From positions 496,001 to 560,000 of the forward strand of contig NZ_CP089289.1 of assembly GCF_022819365.1 (NCBI RefSeq): a stretch of 64,000 nt of DNA. Reading direction: 5' to 3'. Below the pieces are notes generated by a model. The model was not told where the DNA came from and searched no databases. It saw only the letters and a list, made by a program, of their open reading frames with translations. The DNA comes from Candidatus Nanosynbacter sp. HMT-352 (lineage in GTDB: Bacteria; Patescibacteriota; Saccharimonadia; Saccharimonadales; Saccharimonadaceae). Below, in pieces: positions 7,345 through 15,851 of the stretch (the first letter of the stretch is position 1; each line of letters begins with the position of its first letter). The position numbers were made by a program, and so were the translations under genes.

Positions 7345-8253
7345 TTATTTCTCTTGCTGTCTACTCTTCTGCTTCAACACGTCATTTACGTCACTGGTGA
7401 CATCGGTCACACTCTCCCGCAATTCGTTCAGTTTGTAGCCCAACCGATATTTGTCTCTCACCTTTACTGCTATCTCAGTCGCTAGCACCTGAAGTCTATA
7501 ATCTATTTTTAATTCTTCTATATACTCGCTAACTCTTTTTTGCACTTCAACCGCTTTCTGAAACTTTGGCAATTTTTGAATTTCAGGAATGGTATTGATT
7601 TTACCCATCAAACCACCAGGTTGACTGCCAGTATCATCATACCCGAAAATCGCGCACCACCTTGTAAGCAGACTATTAATATCTTCTGCCTCTACATTGC
7701 CAGAGTTCAGATTTCTTTCTATCATATTCACATCAATTATGAGCTCATCAATACCTTGTAACAAAGTCTTCATTGACTCTGGGTGTACATAAATATCATT
7801 CGTTGCACCGTCCAAACTCTCGAAAGAATCACCGCTATTACTTACTGATTCAATGTCTTCTGATGATTTTTTAGTTGGGGTATTCTTTTTTAGATAATCA
7901 TCAATTGAAGCATATTTTCCCATGTAATCGAGTAATTCAGCTGTTTTATCAGGATTTAACCTTGTACCAAAATCTTTACTACTAATATCCACGAATTCAT
8001 AGTTTGGCCGACCCTGATCATCAACACCATTCTCAACAATTGTAAGATGCTTACCGGGCTCATCACCCCCTAGAGTTTCGTGAAAATAAATAGTAGACAG
8101 AACTTCCCCACCAAAATTTTTATCAATAAAAGCTTTGCGACGACCTTCATATTCACTATCATCAGCATCGTCGACTGACGACATTTGTTCGCTGGTGACT
8201 AAACCAGTTTCTGGATCTTTTGGAAGATAAATAGCGGTTAGTTTTTCACTCAT
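7345..8253 (-). CDS. Unknown acidic cytoplasmic protein
   Basis: 302 residues, rich in Asp and Glu, with no signal peptide or membrane segment. Starts MSEKLTAIYLPKDPETGLV. The C-terminal third is helical and probably coiled-coil (KFQKAVEVQKRVSEYIEEL, LNELRESVTDVTSDVNDVL). I recognise no family. It is monocistronic, with one of the best promoters in the window (TTGACA-17-TATAAT, extended -10), so it is probably well expressed. The -10 ends 6 nt before the ATG, which fixes the start and implies a leaderless mRNA. Confidence 0.75.
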   Translation of the reverse strand: MSEKLTAIYLPKDPETGLVTSEQMSSVDDADDSEYEGRRKAFIDKNFGGEVLSTIYFHETLGGDEPGKHLTIVENGVDDQGRPNYEFVDISSKDFGTRLNPDKTAELLDYMGKYASIDDYLKKNTPTKKSSEDIESVSNSGDSFESLDGATNDIYVHPESMKTLLQGIDELIIDVNMIERNLNSGNVEAEDINSLLTRWCAIFGYDDTGSQPGGLMGKINTIPEIQKLPKFQKAVEVQKRVSEYIEELKIDYRLQVLATEIAVKVRDKYRLGYKLNELRESVTDVTSDVNDVLKQKSRQQEK

Positions 8254-8259
8254 AATGCT

Positions 8260-8288
8260 ATTATAGCAAAAATATTAATATTTGTCAA
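8260..8288 (-). promoter_or_regulatory. Consensus leaderless promoter of the 7345-8253 gene
   Basis: TTGACA at 8283-8288, 17-bp spacer ending TGC, TATAAT at 8260-8265, then 6 nt to the ATG at 8253. It matches the sigma-70 consensus at both hexamers and also has the extended -10 dinucleotide. Confidence 0.85.
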
Positions 8289-8354
8289 TATCAAAATTAC
8301 GACAAAAAGTCAACCGAATACTCTGATTAGCCCAAGAAACATTCAATCTTAAGA

Positions 8355-8741
8355 CTAATCATTCATACCCAAATGATGTTTTACACGCGCCACTACGTCA
8401 CCAATAACGACCTGAGATTTCACCAAATAATCATCGACACCCAAGCTCTCAGCTCGTTCCTTGTCCTTTGGCTGGCTAAGCGCTGTTAGCATAATAATCC
8501 TCACGTTAGCAGTTTCTGGCGTATTGCGAAGAATATCCAAAACATCAAAACCGCTAATCTTTGGCATCATCACGTCCAAAAGAATCAAATCTGGACGATA
8601 CTCAACGGTAGCAGACAAGGCGTCTTCACCATTGTTGGCTTCCCTAACGTCAAACCCCTCAATCTCCAACCGCGACCGATAAACCGCCGATAATGCGGTG
8701 TCATCTTCAACTAATAAAATCTTCTTTTTTTGTCCGTTCAT
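8355..8741 (-). CDS. Single-domain response regulator
   Basis: 128-residue CheY-like receiver. Seen: LLVEDDTALS with the acidic pair near residues 13-14, phosphoacceptor Asp56 in LILLDVMMP, the conserved Thr in IIMLTAL and the Lys in DYLVKSQ. No output domain. It follows the Ctp protease gene by about 40 nt with GGAG before its ATG, so it is probably the last gene of that unit. No kinase is adjacent; the sensor-less kinase at 1.9-2.6 kb is one possible partner, but this is a guess. Confidence 0.88.
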   Translation of the reverse strand: MNGQKKKILLVEDDTALSAVYRSRLEIEGFDVREANNGEDALSATVEYRPDLILLDVMMPKISGFDVLDILRNTPETANVRIIMLTALSQPKDKERAESLGVDDYLVKSQVVIGDVVARVKHHLGMND

Positions 8742-8782
8742 ACTATCTCCATTTTATGTTGTCTAATCCAAAAACACAAGCT

Positions 8783-9958
8783 TTATAACGACTTCGCCTT
8801 ATCCATCTGCGGATCTACGTTATTATTGACATCGTCCGACGAAAGATCAACTTTTACATCAGGTTCTATGCCAGTTTTGTCTATATTTTTACCCTTTGGC
8901 GTATACCATCTGGCTTCAGTAACTTTCATTTGCGACCCGCCAGGCAGCCCAAGCACAATCTGCACACTTCCCTTACCATAACTCTTCTGCCCAACCAGCG
9001 TGGCTTTTCCGTATTCACGAAGCGCCCCAGCCGTAATTTCGCTAGCACTAGCACTGTTACCGTTAATAAGCACCACCGTCTTCATGTTACCCAGAATTGG
9101 CGTTCCAGTTGTACGCAGCGTTTTAACAATTTCAGAGCCCCGTCGCTCGGTCATAGCTATTTGATTGTCCAGCCAAATACCCAATAGCCCTTGAGCAGCT
9201 CCAACCGTTCCGCCAGGATTATTCCGTAAGTCCAAAATCACCTTTTTAACACCTTTCTCAACAAACTCCGAAGCGTATTTTCTGGACAAGCTTACTGTAT
9301 CATCGCCAAATCGGTTAACTTTCAAAATACCAATTTCTCCATCAATTTCCGACTCTACTGCCGGAGAAACTATATTCTGACGCACAACCGACACCTCACG
9401 CGTTTGGCTACCGCTTAATAACGTCAATTTAACGGACGTACCAACTTCTCCACGAATTTTACTCACAACTTTTTCCACTGACCAGTCAGAAGAAGCCTCA
9501 TCATTCACCTTAACAATCACCTCGCCAGCCTTAATTCCCGCCTTCTGAGCTGGACTGTTTTCCAGAGGTTTTATGATAGTCGGCCTATTATTTCTAAGAC
9601 CAATCTCCGCACCAATTCCACCACCAATTTGTCCACTCAGCGATTTATCAAACTCTTTCGTCTCATCTGGGTCCATATAAGCCGTATGAGGATCACCAGC
9701 CGCTTCAACTAGCCCACGATTGGCGCCATAAATTAACTTTTGAGTATCCAATTTTCCGTCATAATTAGCAATCAATTCTTGATATGTTTTTTGAACGCTA
9801 GATAAGTCAATCGTCTTATTTGAAGTTCTAACGCCAAATACCGACGCCACGTTAGCAAACAGCGCATCAGAGCGAGCTCCCGCCACAAAGCTAACAATAG
9901 CCACAATAACAAGCGTCAAGAACCAACTTAATTGCTGTCTTTTTTCTCCCGTAACCAT
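8783..9958 (-). CDS. ctpA: C-terminal processing peptidase, S41 family
   Basis: Serine protease of the Ctp/Prc type, acting outside the membrane. 391 residues: an N-terminal signal anchor (LSWFLTLVIVAIVSFVAGARS), a PDZ domain (IGAEIGLRNNRPTIIKPLEN, SPAQKAGIKAGEVIVKVND), then the S41 core with LDLRNNPGGTVGAAQGLLG, the nucleophile region NGNSASASEITAGAL (Ser) and GQKSYGKGSVQ (Lys). It lies just downstream of the ftsEX and CHAP-hydrolase genes, which suggests a cell-envelope processing role. The -10 TATAAT ends 6 nt before the ATG. Confidence 0.93.
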   Translation of the reverse strand: MVTGEKRQQLSWFLTLVIVAIVSFVAGARSDALFANVASVFGVRTSNKTIDLSSVQKTYQELIANYDGKLDTQKLIYGANRGLVEAAGDPHTAYMDPDETKEFDKSLSGQIGGGIGAEIGLRNNRPTIIKPLENSPAQKAGIKAGEVIVKVNDEASSDWSVEKVVSKIRGEVGTSVKLTLLSGSQTREVSVVRQNIVSPAVESEIDGEIGILKVNRFGDDTVSLSRKYASEFVEKGVKKVILDLRNNPGGTVGAAQGLLGIWLDNQIAMTERRGSEIVKTLRTTGTPILGNMKTVVLINGNSASASEITAGALREYGKATLVGQKSYGKGSVQIVLGLPGGSQMKVTEARWYTPKGKNIDKTGIEPDVKVDLSSDDVNNNVDPQMDKAKSL

Positions 9959-9964
9959 ATGCTT

Positions 9965-9970
9965 ATTATA
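9965..9970 (-). promoter_or_regulatory. -10 of ctpA, leaderless geometry
   Basis: TATAAT, then 6 nt to the ATG at 9958. It sits directly after the terminator of the preceding gene. Confidence 0.6.
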
Positions 9971-9974
9971 CTAC

Positions 9975-10002
9975 AAAACGCCCGTTTAACACGAGCGTTT
10001 TT
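9975..10002 (-). terminator. Terminator of the CHAP-hydrolase gene
   Basis: Stem AAAACGC / GCGTTTT, extended by a further CG pair past one mismatch. A T-run follows on the minus strand, about 18 nt after the stop codon at 10020. Confidence 0.7.
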
Positions 10003-10019
10003 GTGTATCACTATGCTGA

Positions 10020-11159
10020 TTAGAAGTAAACGTATGTCAATCCTGAAGCCGAACGTGTGTAATGCCTATATAAACCATCCCAGGCAAAGTTGTAATCGCT
10101 AACAGTAATAGTTCCGTCGCCATTGACAGATTCAACATACATAACGTGTCCGTAATATCCAATATTCATCACGGCTGCTGCACCAGCTTTTGGTGTTGAA
10201 CCGCTAGAAATACCGTAGCGTGCTGCAGTTGATGGCCACTGGTTTGCATTACCCGCACCACCAAAATGCGGAACATATCGTCCAGTGCTATGGATTTTCC
10301 AAGCCACGTAGCTCACACATTCACGCGTGTATAGTCCCCATGGATCGATATAAGCATCAAGTGGAGCGCTCGCCCAAACACCAGGATAACCGCCACCGCC
10401 AGGTACGCCGCCTGGAATGGAAACATTGCCACCACCAAGAGCTCGTCGGTTGGCCGCAGCCTGCTCTTCTCGCAACTTCGCTACCTCAGAATTACGCTTC
10501 TGAGCCAGCGCCGCGTAGTTATTCTGATCGTTCTTCGTATCAGTAATCAGTTTTGCCTTCTCAGACTGCTTAGCTGCCATCGCGTTGCGCTGCAATTCTT
10601 GGTCGCGAAGCGTATTCTCGACAGACTTCTTATTCTCTTCCAGCTTTTTCTGCAAAGACTTAATTTCTTTGATCTTATCATTCAATGAAGTTTTCAAAGA
10701 ATTACGCTGTTCTTGCTTATCGATGTAATCGCTAATATTTTTTGAGCTAGCAAGCATCTCCAATGGCGAAATCTGATCATCAACATACAAATCCGCCAAA
10801 ATTCGCCCCATCGCTTTACGATTGTGCTTAATTAACTCTTCGTTCTTTTTTATCTGATCATTGAGGTTATTGATCTTTTTTTGGCTATCAGAAATCTGTG
10901 CCTGAATAGCTGATATCTGTCCATTTATCTTATCAAGTTCCGCCTGCAAACTATCAGCCATCTCACCCAAGCGCGAAGCTTCAGAATTATAGTTGTCTGC
11001 TTCTTGTTGTTTCGCCTGAATTTCGGCGTTATAGTCGCGAGCTAATACGTGTGATGCCAAGCCAAAAATGCCCGATCCAGCGAGCAATGCAGACATCGCC
11101 ACCAGAGACGCTCTGCTGACTAATGATGCCGAAACTGGTGTGGTGGACCGTAGTTTCAT
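10020..11159 (-). CDS. Secreted coiled-coil CHAP peptidoglycan hydrolase, PcsB-like
   Basis: 379 residues. Signal peptide in the first ~40 residues, ending near HVLARDY. A long coiled coil follows at about residues 42-240 (Glu/Lys/Gln heptads, LQAELDKINGQISAIQ), then a Gly-rich linker (GGNVSIPGGVPGGGGYPG) and a C-terminal CHAP domain. The catalytic residues are visible: Cys281 in TRECVSYVAW, His338 in YGHVMYVE and a polar residue in DYNF near 357. The architecture is that of PcsB/CwlO-type amidases or endopeptidases activated by FtsEX, and ftsE-ftsX lie immediately upstream. It probably cleaves septal peptidoglycan. The -10 ends 6 nt before the ATG. Confidence 0.9.
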   Translation of the reverse strand: MKLRSTTPVSASLVSRASLVAMSALLAGSGIFGLASHVLARDYNAEIQAKQQEADNYNSEASRLGEMADSLQAELDKINGQISAIQAQISDSQKKINNLNDQIKKNEELIKHNRKAMGRILADLYVDDQISPLEMLASSKNISDYIDKQEQRNSLKTSLNDKIKEIKSLQKKLEENKKSVENTLRDQELQRNAMAAKQSEKAKLITDTKNDQNNYAALAQKRNSEVAKLREEQAAANRRALGGGNVSIPGGVPGGGGYPGVWASAPLDAYIDPWGLYTRECVSYVAWKIHSTGRYVPHFGGAGNANQWPSTAARYGISSGSTPKAGAAAVMNIGYYGHVMYVESVNGDGTITVSDYNFAWDGLYRHYTRSASGLTYVYF

Positions 11160-11165
11160 ACGTCT

Positions 11166-11195
11166 ATGTTAGCATAAGCATAATCAGTATGTCAA
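11166..11195 (-). promoter_or_regulatory. Promoter of the CHAP-hydrolase gene, leaderless
   Basis: TTGACA at 11190-11195, 18-bp spacer ending TGC, TAACAT at 11166-11171, 6 nt to the ATG. The hydrolase can therefore be expressed independently of ftsEX. Confidence 0.7.
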
Positions 11196-11201
11196 GAACT
11201 T

Positions 11202-12188
11202 TTACAACTTAAGATATTTGCGAGTTGCCACCCAAGATGACGCCACGCCAATTGCCGCTCCGACCAGAATCATACTAAAGAAAACCAGCACGCCGTACAT
11301 TTTTAGATGATTCAAAAGATTATCGATAGGAATTCCGTATTTGACCATCGGATCATGTGCAAGAATTAGCAACCCATACCCAACTATTGTTGCGATAATT
11401 GCCGCGATAAATCCGTACATTATAGCTTCAACGATAAACGGACCTCTGATGAAACTGCGTTCTGCGCCAATCAACTTCATCATTTCAATCTCGTCTTTGC
11501 GGTTGAAAATTGCCATGCGAATTGTGTTAAAGACCACAAGCGATGAAATCACCACGAAAACAACTGTAGCGATTGAGCCGCCGATACTCGCCAATCTCAC
11601 CCAACTACCAACTGTTTTAATAGCTTGCTGGCGCTCACCTGAGAATGATGGTTCCCTGTTAGGATCTTTGTACTTTTTATACAGATCATCTGTTTTAACA
11701 AAATTATTTAATGACTGTTGGTTGTTCAATTCTTTCACGGAAACACGAAGCGTTGCCGACATCTCATTACTAGACTCGCGAATCGCCTCAAGCGTGTCTG
11801 GATTGTCCTTATATTGCTCGGCCTGCTTTTCACGCGCTTCTTCTGCGGAAATATACTTAACACTATCGACATTATCTAATTTTTCAATTCGAGATTTAAT
11901 CGTTTTAATCGTTTTTTCTGGCGTGTCGCCCTTTAAGTAAATTGACATATCGGCACGCTTGGAGACATTTGAAACGGTATCAACCAAAACCTGACGCGCT
12001 GACAATGTTATAAACACGATAATCAACGTGACGCTCATCACCGCGGTCGCAGCAATCGTTAGCCAGGCATTACGACTAAAGTTATTGATACCGTATCGGC
12101 ACATTCTGACAAACGTCAACCAACCTCGTCGACGCTGACGTATACGGATAGTTTCTTTGTTCTTGTTGGATTTACTAGCTGATTTCAT
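11202..12188 (-). CDS. ftsX: Cell division protein FtsX
   Basis: Membrane subunit of the FtsEX complex, which transmits ATP hydrolysis to extracytoplasmic peptidoglycan hydrolases. 328 residues. Seen: a basic cytoplasmic N-terminus (RIRQRRRGWLTFVRM), TM1 near residues 42-65, an extracytoplasmic domain (MSIYLKGDTPEKTIKTI), then three TMs with VVFNTIRMAIFNRKDEIEMMKLIGA, a conserved FtsX signature. It starts in a TAATG overlap with ftsE. The CHAP hydrolase downstream is the likely partner of the extracytoplasmic domain. Confidence 0.95.
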   Translation of the reverse strand: MKSASKSNKNKETIRIRQRRRGWLTFVRMCRYGINNFSRNAWLTIAATAVMSVTLIIVFITLSARQVLVDTVSNVSKRADMSIYLKGDTPEKTIKTIKSRIEKLDNVDSVKYISAEEAREKQAEQYKDNPDTLEAIRESSNEMSATLRVSVKELNNQQSLNNFVKTDDLYKKYKDPNREPSFSGERQQAIKTVGSWVRLASIGGSIATVVFVVISSLVVFNTIRMAIFNRKDEIEMMKLIGAERSFIRGPFIVEAIMYGFIAAIIATIVGYGLLILAHDPMVKYGIPIDNLLNHLKMYGVLVFFSMILVGAAIGVASSWVATRKYLKL

Positions 12189-12871
12189 TACTGTTTATAA
12201 CTCCCTCTCGCCTGATCAGAGGTGATTTTACCATGATCAATTGTAATAACGCGCCGCTTCAATTTATTAACAATCTCCACGTTGTGAGTCGTCAGAATAA
12301 CCGTCGTGCCATACTTGTTAATCTTTTCCAGCAAGCGAACAATGTCCCAGCTATGCTTCGGGTCCAAGTTTCCAGTCGGCTCGTCCGCAATCAGAATCTT
12401 CGGCTGACGAACCACCGCACGCGCAATCGCTACACGCTGGCGCTCACCGCCAGAAAGCTGATGAGGAAAATGCTTTTCCTTCCCCTTAAGACCAACCAAC
12501 TCGATCACCTTCGGCACAGTTGCCTTAATTTCCCGATTTGTCATTCCAGCAATTTCCAGCGCAAACGCCACATTTTCAAACACCGTTCGATTCGGAAGCA
12601 ACTTAAAATCCTGAAATACCACGCCAATTTTACGACGCAACAGCGGAATATGCTTGTCCTTCAAATTGTCATAATCAATTCCGCCAACCACAATTTTTCC
12701 AGAGCTTGGCTTTTCTTCGCGAGTCAAAAGCTTCAAAAGTGTCGATTTGCCAGCACCCGACGTACCAACAATAATCACAAATTCACCAGCACCAACATGG
12801 ATGCTTGCTCGGTTCAGCGCTGGCTTATTACTTTTTCCGTAGTTCTTCGTTACCCTATCTAACAGAATCAT
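12188..12871 (-). CDS. ftsE: Cell division ATP-binding protein FtsE
   Basis: ABC ATPase of the FtsEX division complex. 227 residues. Seen: Walker A GTSGAGKSTL, Q-loop GVVFQDFKLLPNRTVFENVAF, signature LSGGERQRVAIARAV, Walker B ILIADEPTGNLDP and the switch His in LTTHNVEIV. The DFKLL after the Q-loop is typical of FtsE. It overlaps ftsX by TAATG and lies downstream of prfB, keeping the prfB-ftsE-ftsX order common in Gram-positive bacteria. The leaderless -10 suggests it heads its own transcript. Confidence 0.96.
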   Translation of the reverse strand: MILLDRVTKNYGKSNKPALNRASIHVGAGEFVIIVGTSGAGKSTLLKLLTREEKPSSGKIVVGGIDYDNLKDKHIPLLRRKIGVVFQDFKLLPNRTVFENVAFALEIAGMTNREIKATVPKVIELVGLKGKEKHFPHQLSGGERQRVAIARAVVRQPKILIADEPTGNLDPKHSWDIVRLLEKINKYGTTVILTTHNVEIVNKLKRRVITIDHGKITSDQARGSYKQ

Positions 12872-12878
12872 TAATAGT

Positions 12879-12884
12879 ATTATA
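12879..12884 (-). promoter_or_regulatory. Extended -10 of ftsEX, leaderless
   Basis: TATAAT preceded by TGG, then 7 nt to the ftsE ATG at 12871. It lies in the 20-nt gap after prfB. Confidence 0.65.
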
Positions 12885-12891
12885 CCATAAG

Positions 12892-13983
12892 CTAAATATT
12901 TTTAGAATTAGCATTTTGTTCTAAATATGCCGTGATAAATTCGTCAATATCGCCATCCAGAACATCCTGAGCATTGCGGTTTTCGTGCTTTGTGCGCGTA
13001 TCTTTAACTAGCGTATATGGATGCAAAACGTAATTTCTAATTTGGCTACCCCAGTTTGCCGATTCGCCAGCCCTAAGATCCGACAAAGTTTCGGCGTGTT
13101 GCTCTAATTTCATCGCTAGCAATTTTGACCGCAAAATCTTCAACGCCGTTTCTTTGTTCTGAATCTGCGAGCGCTCATTCTGAATAGCCACTGTTATTCC
13201 CGTCGGCTCATGCGTCACTCGAACCGCCGAATCCGTCGTATTCACACCTTGACCGCCCTTGCCGCCCGAACGATAGACATCAATTCTTAAGTCATTCGGG
13301 TCAATCGATATTTCATCGGGCGCGTCAATTTTCGGCAAAACCTCGACAAGCGCAAAACTAGTCTGGCGCAAATTGTCGGCATTAAACGGACTTAATCTCA
13401 CCAAACGATGCACGCCATTTTCCGACCGCAGTTTTCCATAAGCAAAAGATCCAGAAATCTCCAAAACGACCGTTTTAATTCCAGCGTCGTCATTTGTCGA
13501 GCGTTCCAGCGTATCGACCTTCATTCCAGACTTTTCTGCCCAGCGCAGATACATTCGCTCCAACATCGCCGCAAAATCCTGAGCATCCAGCCCGCCCACG
13601 CCAGCAGAAATACGCATAATTGCCGAGCGATTGTCATATTCGCCAGAGAATAACAAATCGGTTTTATGGCTCTCAAAACTCTTCTCAATCGCCGCAACTT
13701 GCGCTTGGAATTCCGGCAATAAATCGTCATCGCCAAGCTCCATCAGCTCCACCATATCACCAACCTGCACCGTCAAAGTCTGCCAAGGCTCGACGGTCTG
13801 GCGAAGGCTAGCGGCTTGTTTCGTTAATTCTTGGGCGTAATCAGGATTATTCCAAATTTCTGGCTGGTTTAATTGATCGTCCAGTTCCGCCAATTTCTGC
13901 TCCAAATCAGAAAACTTCAGCGCTTTTTTAGCCTGTTCAATTTCTTTTTCTAATTCACCAATTTTCTTTTTTAGCGGTTGCAT
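12892..13983 (-). CDS. prfB: Peptide chain release factor 2
   Basis: RF2 terminates translation at UGA and UAA. 363 residues from the chosen ATG. Seen: the tripeptide anticodon SPF (RLSPFNADNLRQ) and the catalytic GGQ (RSGGKGGQGVNTTDS). The frame is open without interruption, so the autoregulatory +1 frameshift found in many prfB genes is absent. An earlier in-frame start at 14010 is rejected because a TGGTACAAT box ends 7 nt before the ATG at 13983. Its presence agrees with real TGA stops in the window (for example the gene ending at 6947), so UGA is not recoded. Confidence 0.96.
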   Translation of the reverse strand: MQPLKKKIGELEKEIEQAKKALKFSDLEQKLAELDDQLNQPEIWNNPDYAQELTKQAASLRQTVEPWQTLTVQVGDMVELMELGDDDLLPEFQAQVAAIEKSFESHKTDLLFSGEYDNRSAIMRISAGVGGLDAQDFAAMLERMYLRWAEKSGMKVDTLERSTNDDAGIKTVVLEISGSFAYGKLRSENGVHRLVRLSPFNADNLRQTSFALVEVLPKIDAPDEISIDPNDLRIDVYRSGGKGGQGVNTTDSAVRVTHEPTGITVAIQNERSQIQNKETALKILRSKLLAMKLEQHAETLSDLRAGESANWGSQIRNYVLHPYTLVKDTRTKHENRNAQDVLDGDIDEFITAYLEQNANSKNI

Positions 13984-14034
13984 ATATTTTATTGTACCAT
14001 TTTTCAACACTCAATTCTCTGTTAAAATAAAAAG
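13984..14034. promoter_or_regulatory. Divergent leaderless promoters of prfB and hpt
   Basis: Minus strand: TGGTACAAT, hexamer 13991-13996, 7 nt before prfB. Plus strand: TGTTAAAAT, hexamer 14023-14028, 6 nt before hpt. The gap is 51 bp. Confidence 0.6.
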
Positions 14035-14574
14035 ATGGATAAAGATATTGAGAAAATTCTATTTACGAACGAAGAAATAAAAACGGCAGTTCAGAAACTT
14101 GGGAAAAAATTGACCGAGGATTATCACGATAAAAATCCTGTTGTCGTGGGCATTTTACGCGGCGCAGCACCGTTTATGATCGACTTGATACAAGCGATGG
14201 ATTGCTATATGGAAATTGACTTCATGGCGGTTTCCAGCTACGGCGACGACACAAAATCTTCTGGATCTGTAAAAATTATCAAAGATTTGGACACCGACGT
14301 AACGGATAGGCATGTGTTGATAGTTGAGGATATAATTGACAGTGGTCGAACCGCCCAAGCGCTAAGAGAATTATTTGCCGCAAAAAATGCTGCGTCGGTA
14401 AAAATATGCTCGCTATTAGACAAACCAGCGCGGCGCGAAGTTGACGCAAAAGCCGATTATGTCGGCATCGATACGCCGAATGAATTTGTCGTTGGCTATG
14501 GCCTGGATTTCCGCCAGCAATATCGCAACTTGCCATACATCGGCGTCTTAAAACCAGAAGTTTATCAAGATTAA
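14035..14574 (+). CDS. hpt: Hypoxanthine (purine) phosphoribosyltransferase
   Basis: Converts hypoxanthine or guanine plus PRPP into IMP or GMP, a purine salvage step that suits an auxotrophic organism. 179 residues, the usual length. Seen: [16 protein letters not shown], the flexible loop [11 protein letters not shown], the PRPP-binding motif [17 protein letters not shown] and [20 protein letters not shown]. Monocistronic on the plus strand; the last 4 nt overlap the end of convergent murD. Confidence 0.95.
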   Translation: MDKDIEKILFTNEEIKTAVQKLGKKLTEDYHDKNPVVVGILRGAAPFMIDLIQAMDCYMEIDFMAVSSYGDDTKSSGSVKIIKDLDTDVTDRHVLIVEDIIDSGRTAQALRELFAAKNAASVKICSLLDKPARREVDAKADYVGIDTPNEFVVGYGLDFRQQYRNLPYIGVLKPEVYQD

Positions 14575-15815
14575 AGTTCTTCTACGGCGGCGACAAATCG
14601 CTCGCCACGATCAGAATAACTCTTAAACATATCAAAGCTGGCGGCCGCTGGGCTAAGAATCACCACGTCGCCAGATTGCGCTTTATTTTTGGCTGATTTG
14701 GCAACTTCTTTCATTCCTGCCATATTCAATTGGACAATTTCGCAATCAATTTTTTCTCCCCTTAAAACTTCCCTAATTTCATCAGCGTTAGCGCCATTAA
14801 TAATTATCGATCGCATATTTTGCCTGGCAATTTCTTTCGCTAATTCAGAATAATCCGCGCCTTTATCCGAGCCGCCCAAAATTAAAATCTTCGGTTCTAC
14901 AAAAGCTTTTAACGCCGCAATCGCACTACCCGGAGTTGTCGAAATACTGTCATCGTAATATTTCACGCCGTATTTTTCAGCAACAAACTTCAATCGATGC
15001 GGCAACCCCGTAAAATCACTAAGTCCTTTCTTTATCTCATCATCCGACACGTTCGGCAAAATCGACTTTACAGCCAATATCGCCGCGCAAGCATTGTCAA
15101 TATTATGTTTCCCCGGCAAGTGAATCGCAGAAGTTATATCGTCCGAAAGAGCAAATGGATATTCCTTTTTCTGTGCCAAGCTCGTATCTGCAATCGACGA
15201 ACTAAACTCATTTTGAGAATTATAGACAACATAATCGTCCGCGGTTTGAAACTTGGCAATATTCGCCTTTGCCGCCAAATAATCATTAAAATCAGCGTGA
15301 ACGTTCAAGTGGTCAGGCTCAATCATCAGCACCACAGCAACGTGCGGAGATTTCTGCAAATCCCACAATTGAAAACTGGACAACTCGTAAACAACAATGT
15401 CATTTTTCTCAATTTTTGGCAAAATATCCAAAGCTGGCACGCCAATATTCCCCACTAAATGAACGGTTTTACCTGCGGCGCGCAAAATCGACGATATAAA
15501 ACTGCACGTCGTGCCCTTGCCTTTTGTGCCAGTCACGCCAATTATAGTTGCTGGGCAATTGGCAAAAAACTCATTTGTCGATGACCAAATGCGACCGCTA
15601 GTCTTTATCTTTTTTGGCGGAAGACTTGGCGACCTAACAATTAAATCCGCGTTCTCCAACCCCAAAAATCCCGCCTGATAAGTCACATTTTCTGGCAAAT
15701 TATCTACTTTTTCACGCTCATCCGCCACCAAAAAATCAGCTTCCGGAAACTTCTCTCGAAAATAACGCAAATTAGATTGACCTTCAACACCAAAACCAGC
15801 AATGACAATTTTCAT
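14571..15815 (-). CDS. murD: UDP-N-acetylmuramoylalanine--D-glutamate ligase
   Basis: Adds D-Glu to UDP-MurNAc-L-Ala in cytoplasmic peptidoglycan precursor synthesis. 414 residues, slightly short. Seen: the N-terminal Rossmann motif [17 protein letters not shown], the ATP loop [16 protein letters not shown] near residue 95, [11 protein letters not shown] and [14 protein letters not shown], then the C-terminal domain [12 protein letters not shown] and [29 protein letters not shown] ends 6 nt before the ATG, so the mRNA is leaderless. No other mur genes are adjacent. Confidence 0.95.
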   Translation of the reverse strand: MKIVIAGFGVEGQSNLRYFREKFPEADFLVADEREKVDNLPENVTYQAGFLGLENADLIVRSPSLPPKKIKTSGRIWSSTNEFFANCPATIIGVTGTKGKGTTCSFISSILRAAGKTVHLVGNIGVPALDILPKIEKNDIVVYELSSFQLWDLQKSPHVAVVLMIEPDHLNVHADFNDYLAAKANIAKFQTADDYVVYNSQNEFSSSIADTSLAQKKEYPFALSDDITSAIHLPGKHNIDNACAAILAVKSILPNVSDDEIKKGLSDFTGLPHRLKFVAEKYGVKYYDDSISTTPGSAIAALKAFVEPKILILGGSDKGADYSELAKEIARQNMRSIIINGANADEIREVLRGEKIDCEIVQLNMAGMKEVAKSAKNKAQSGDVVILSPAAASFDMFKSYSDRGERFVAAVEEL

Positions 15816-15821
15816 AACCTG

Positions 15822-15827
15822 ATTATA
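15822..15827 (-). promoter_or_regulatory. Extended -10 of murD, leaderless
   Basis: TATAAT preceded by TGA, then 6 nt to the ATG at 15815. Confidence 0.65.
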
Positions 15828-15851
15828 TCACGGGCAATTTACGATTACACC

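Noticed and set aside
13984-14010. Longer N-terminus for RF2 and a possible programmed frameshift.
   Set aside because: The extension contains the -10 box. The reading frame is continuous, so no frameshift is required.
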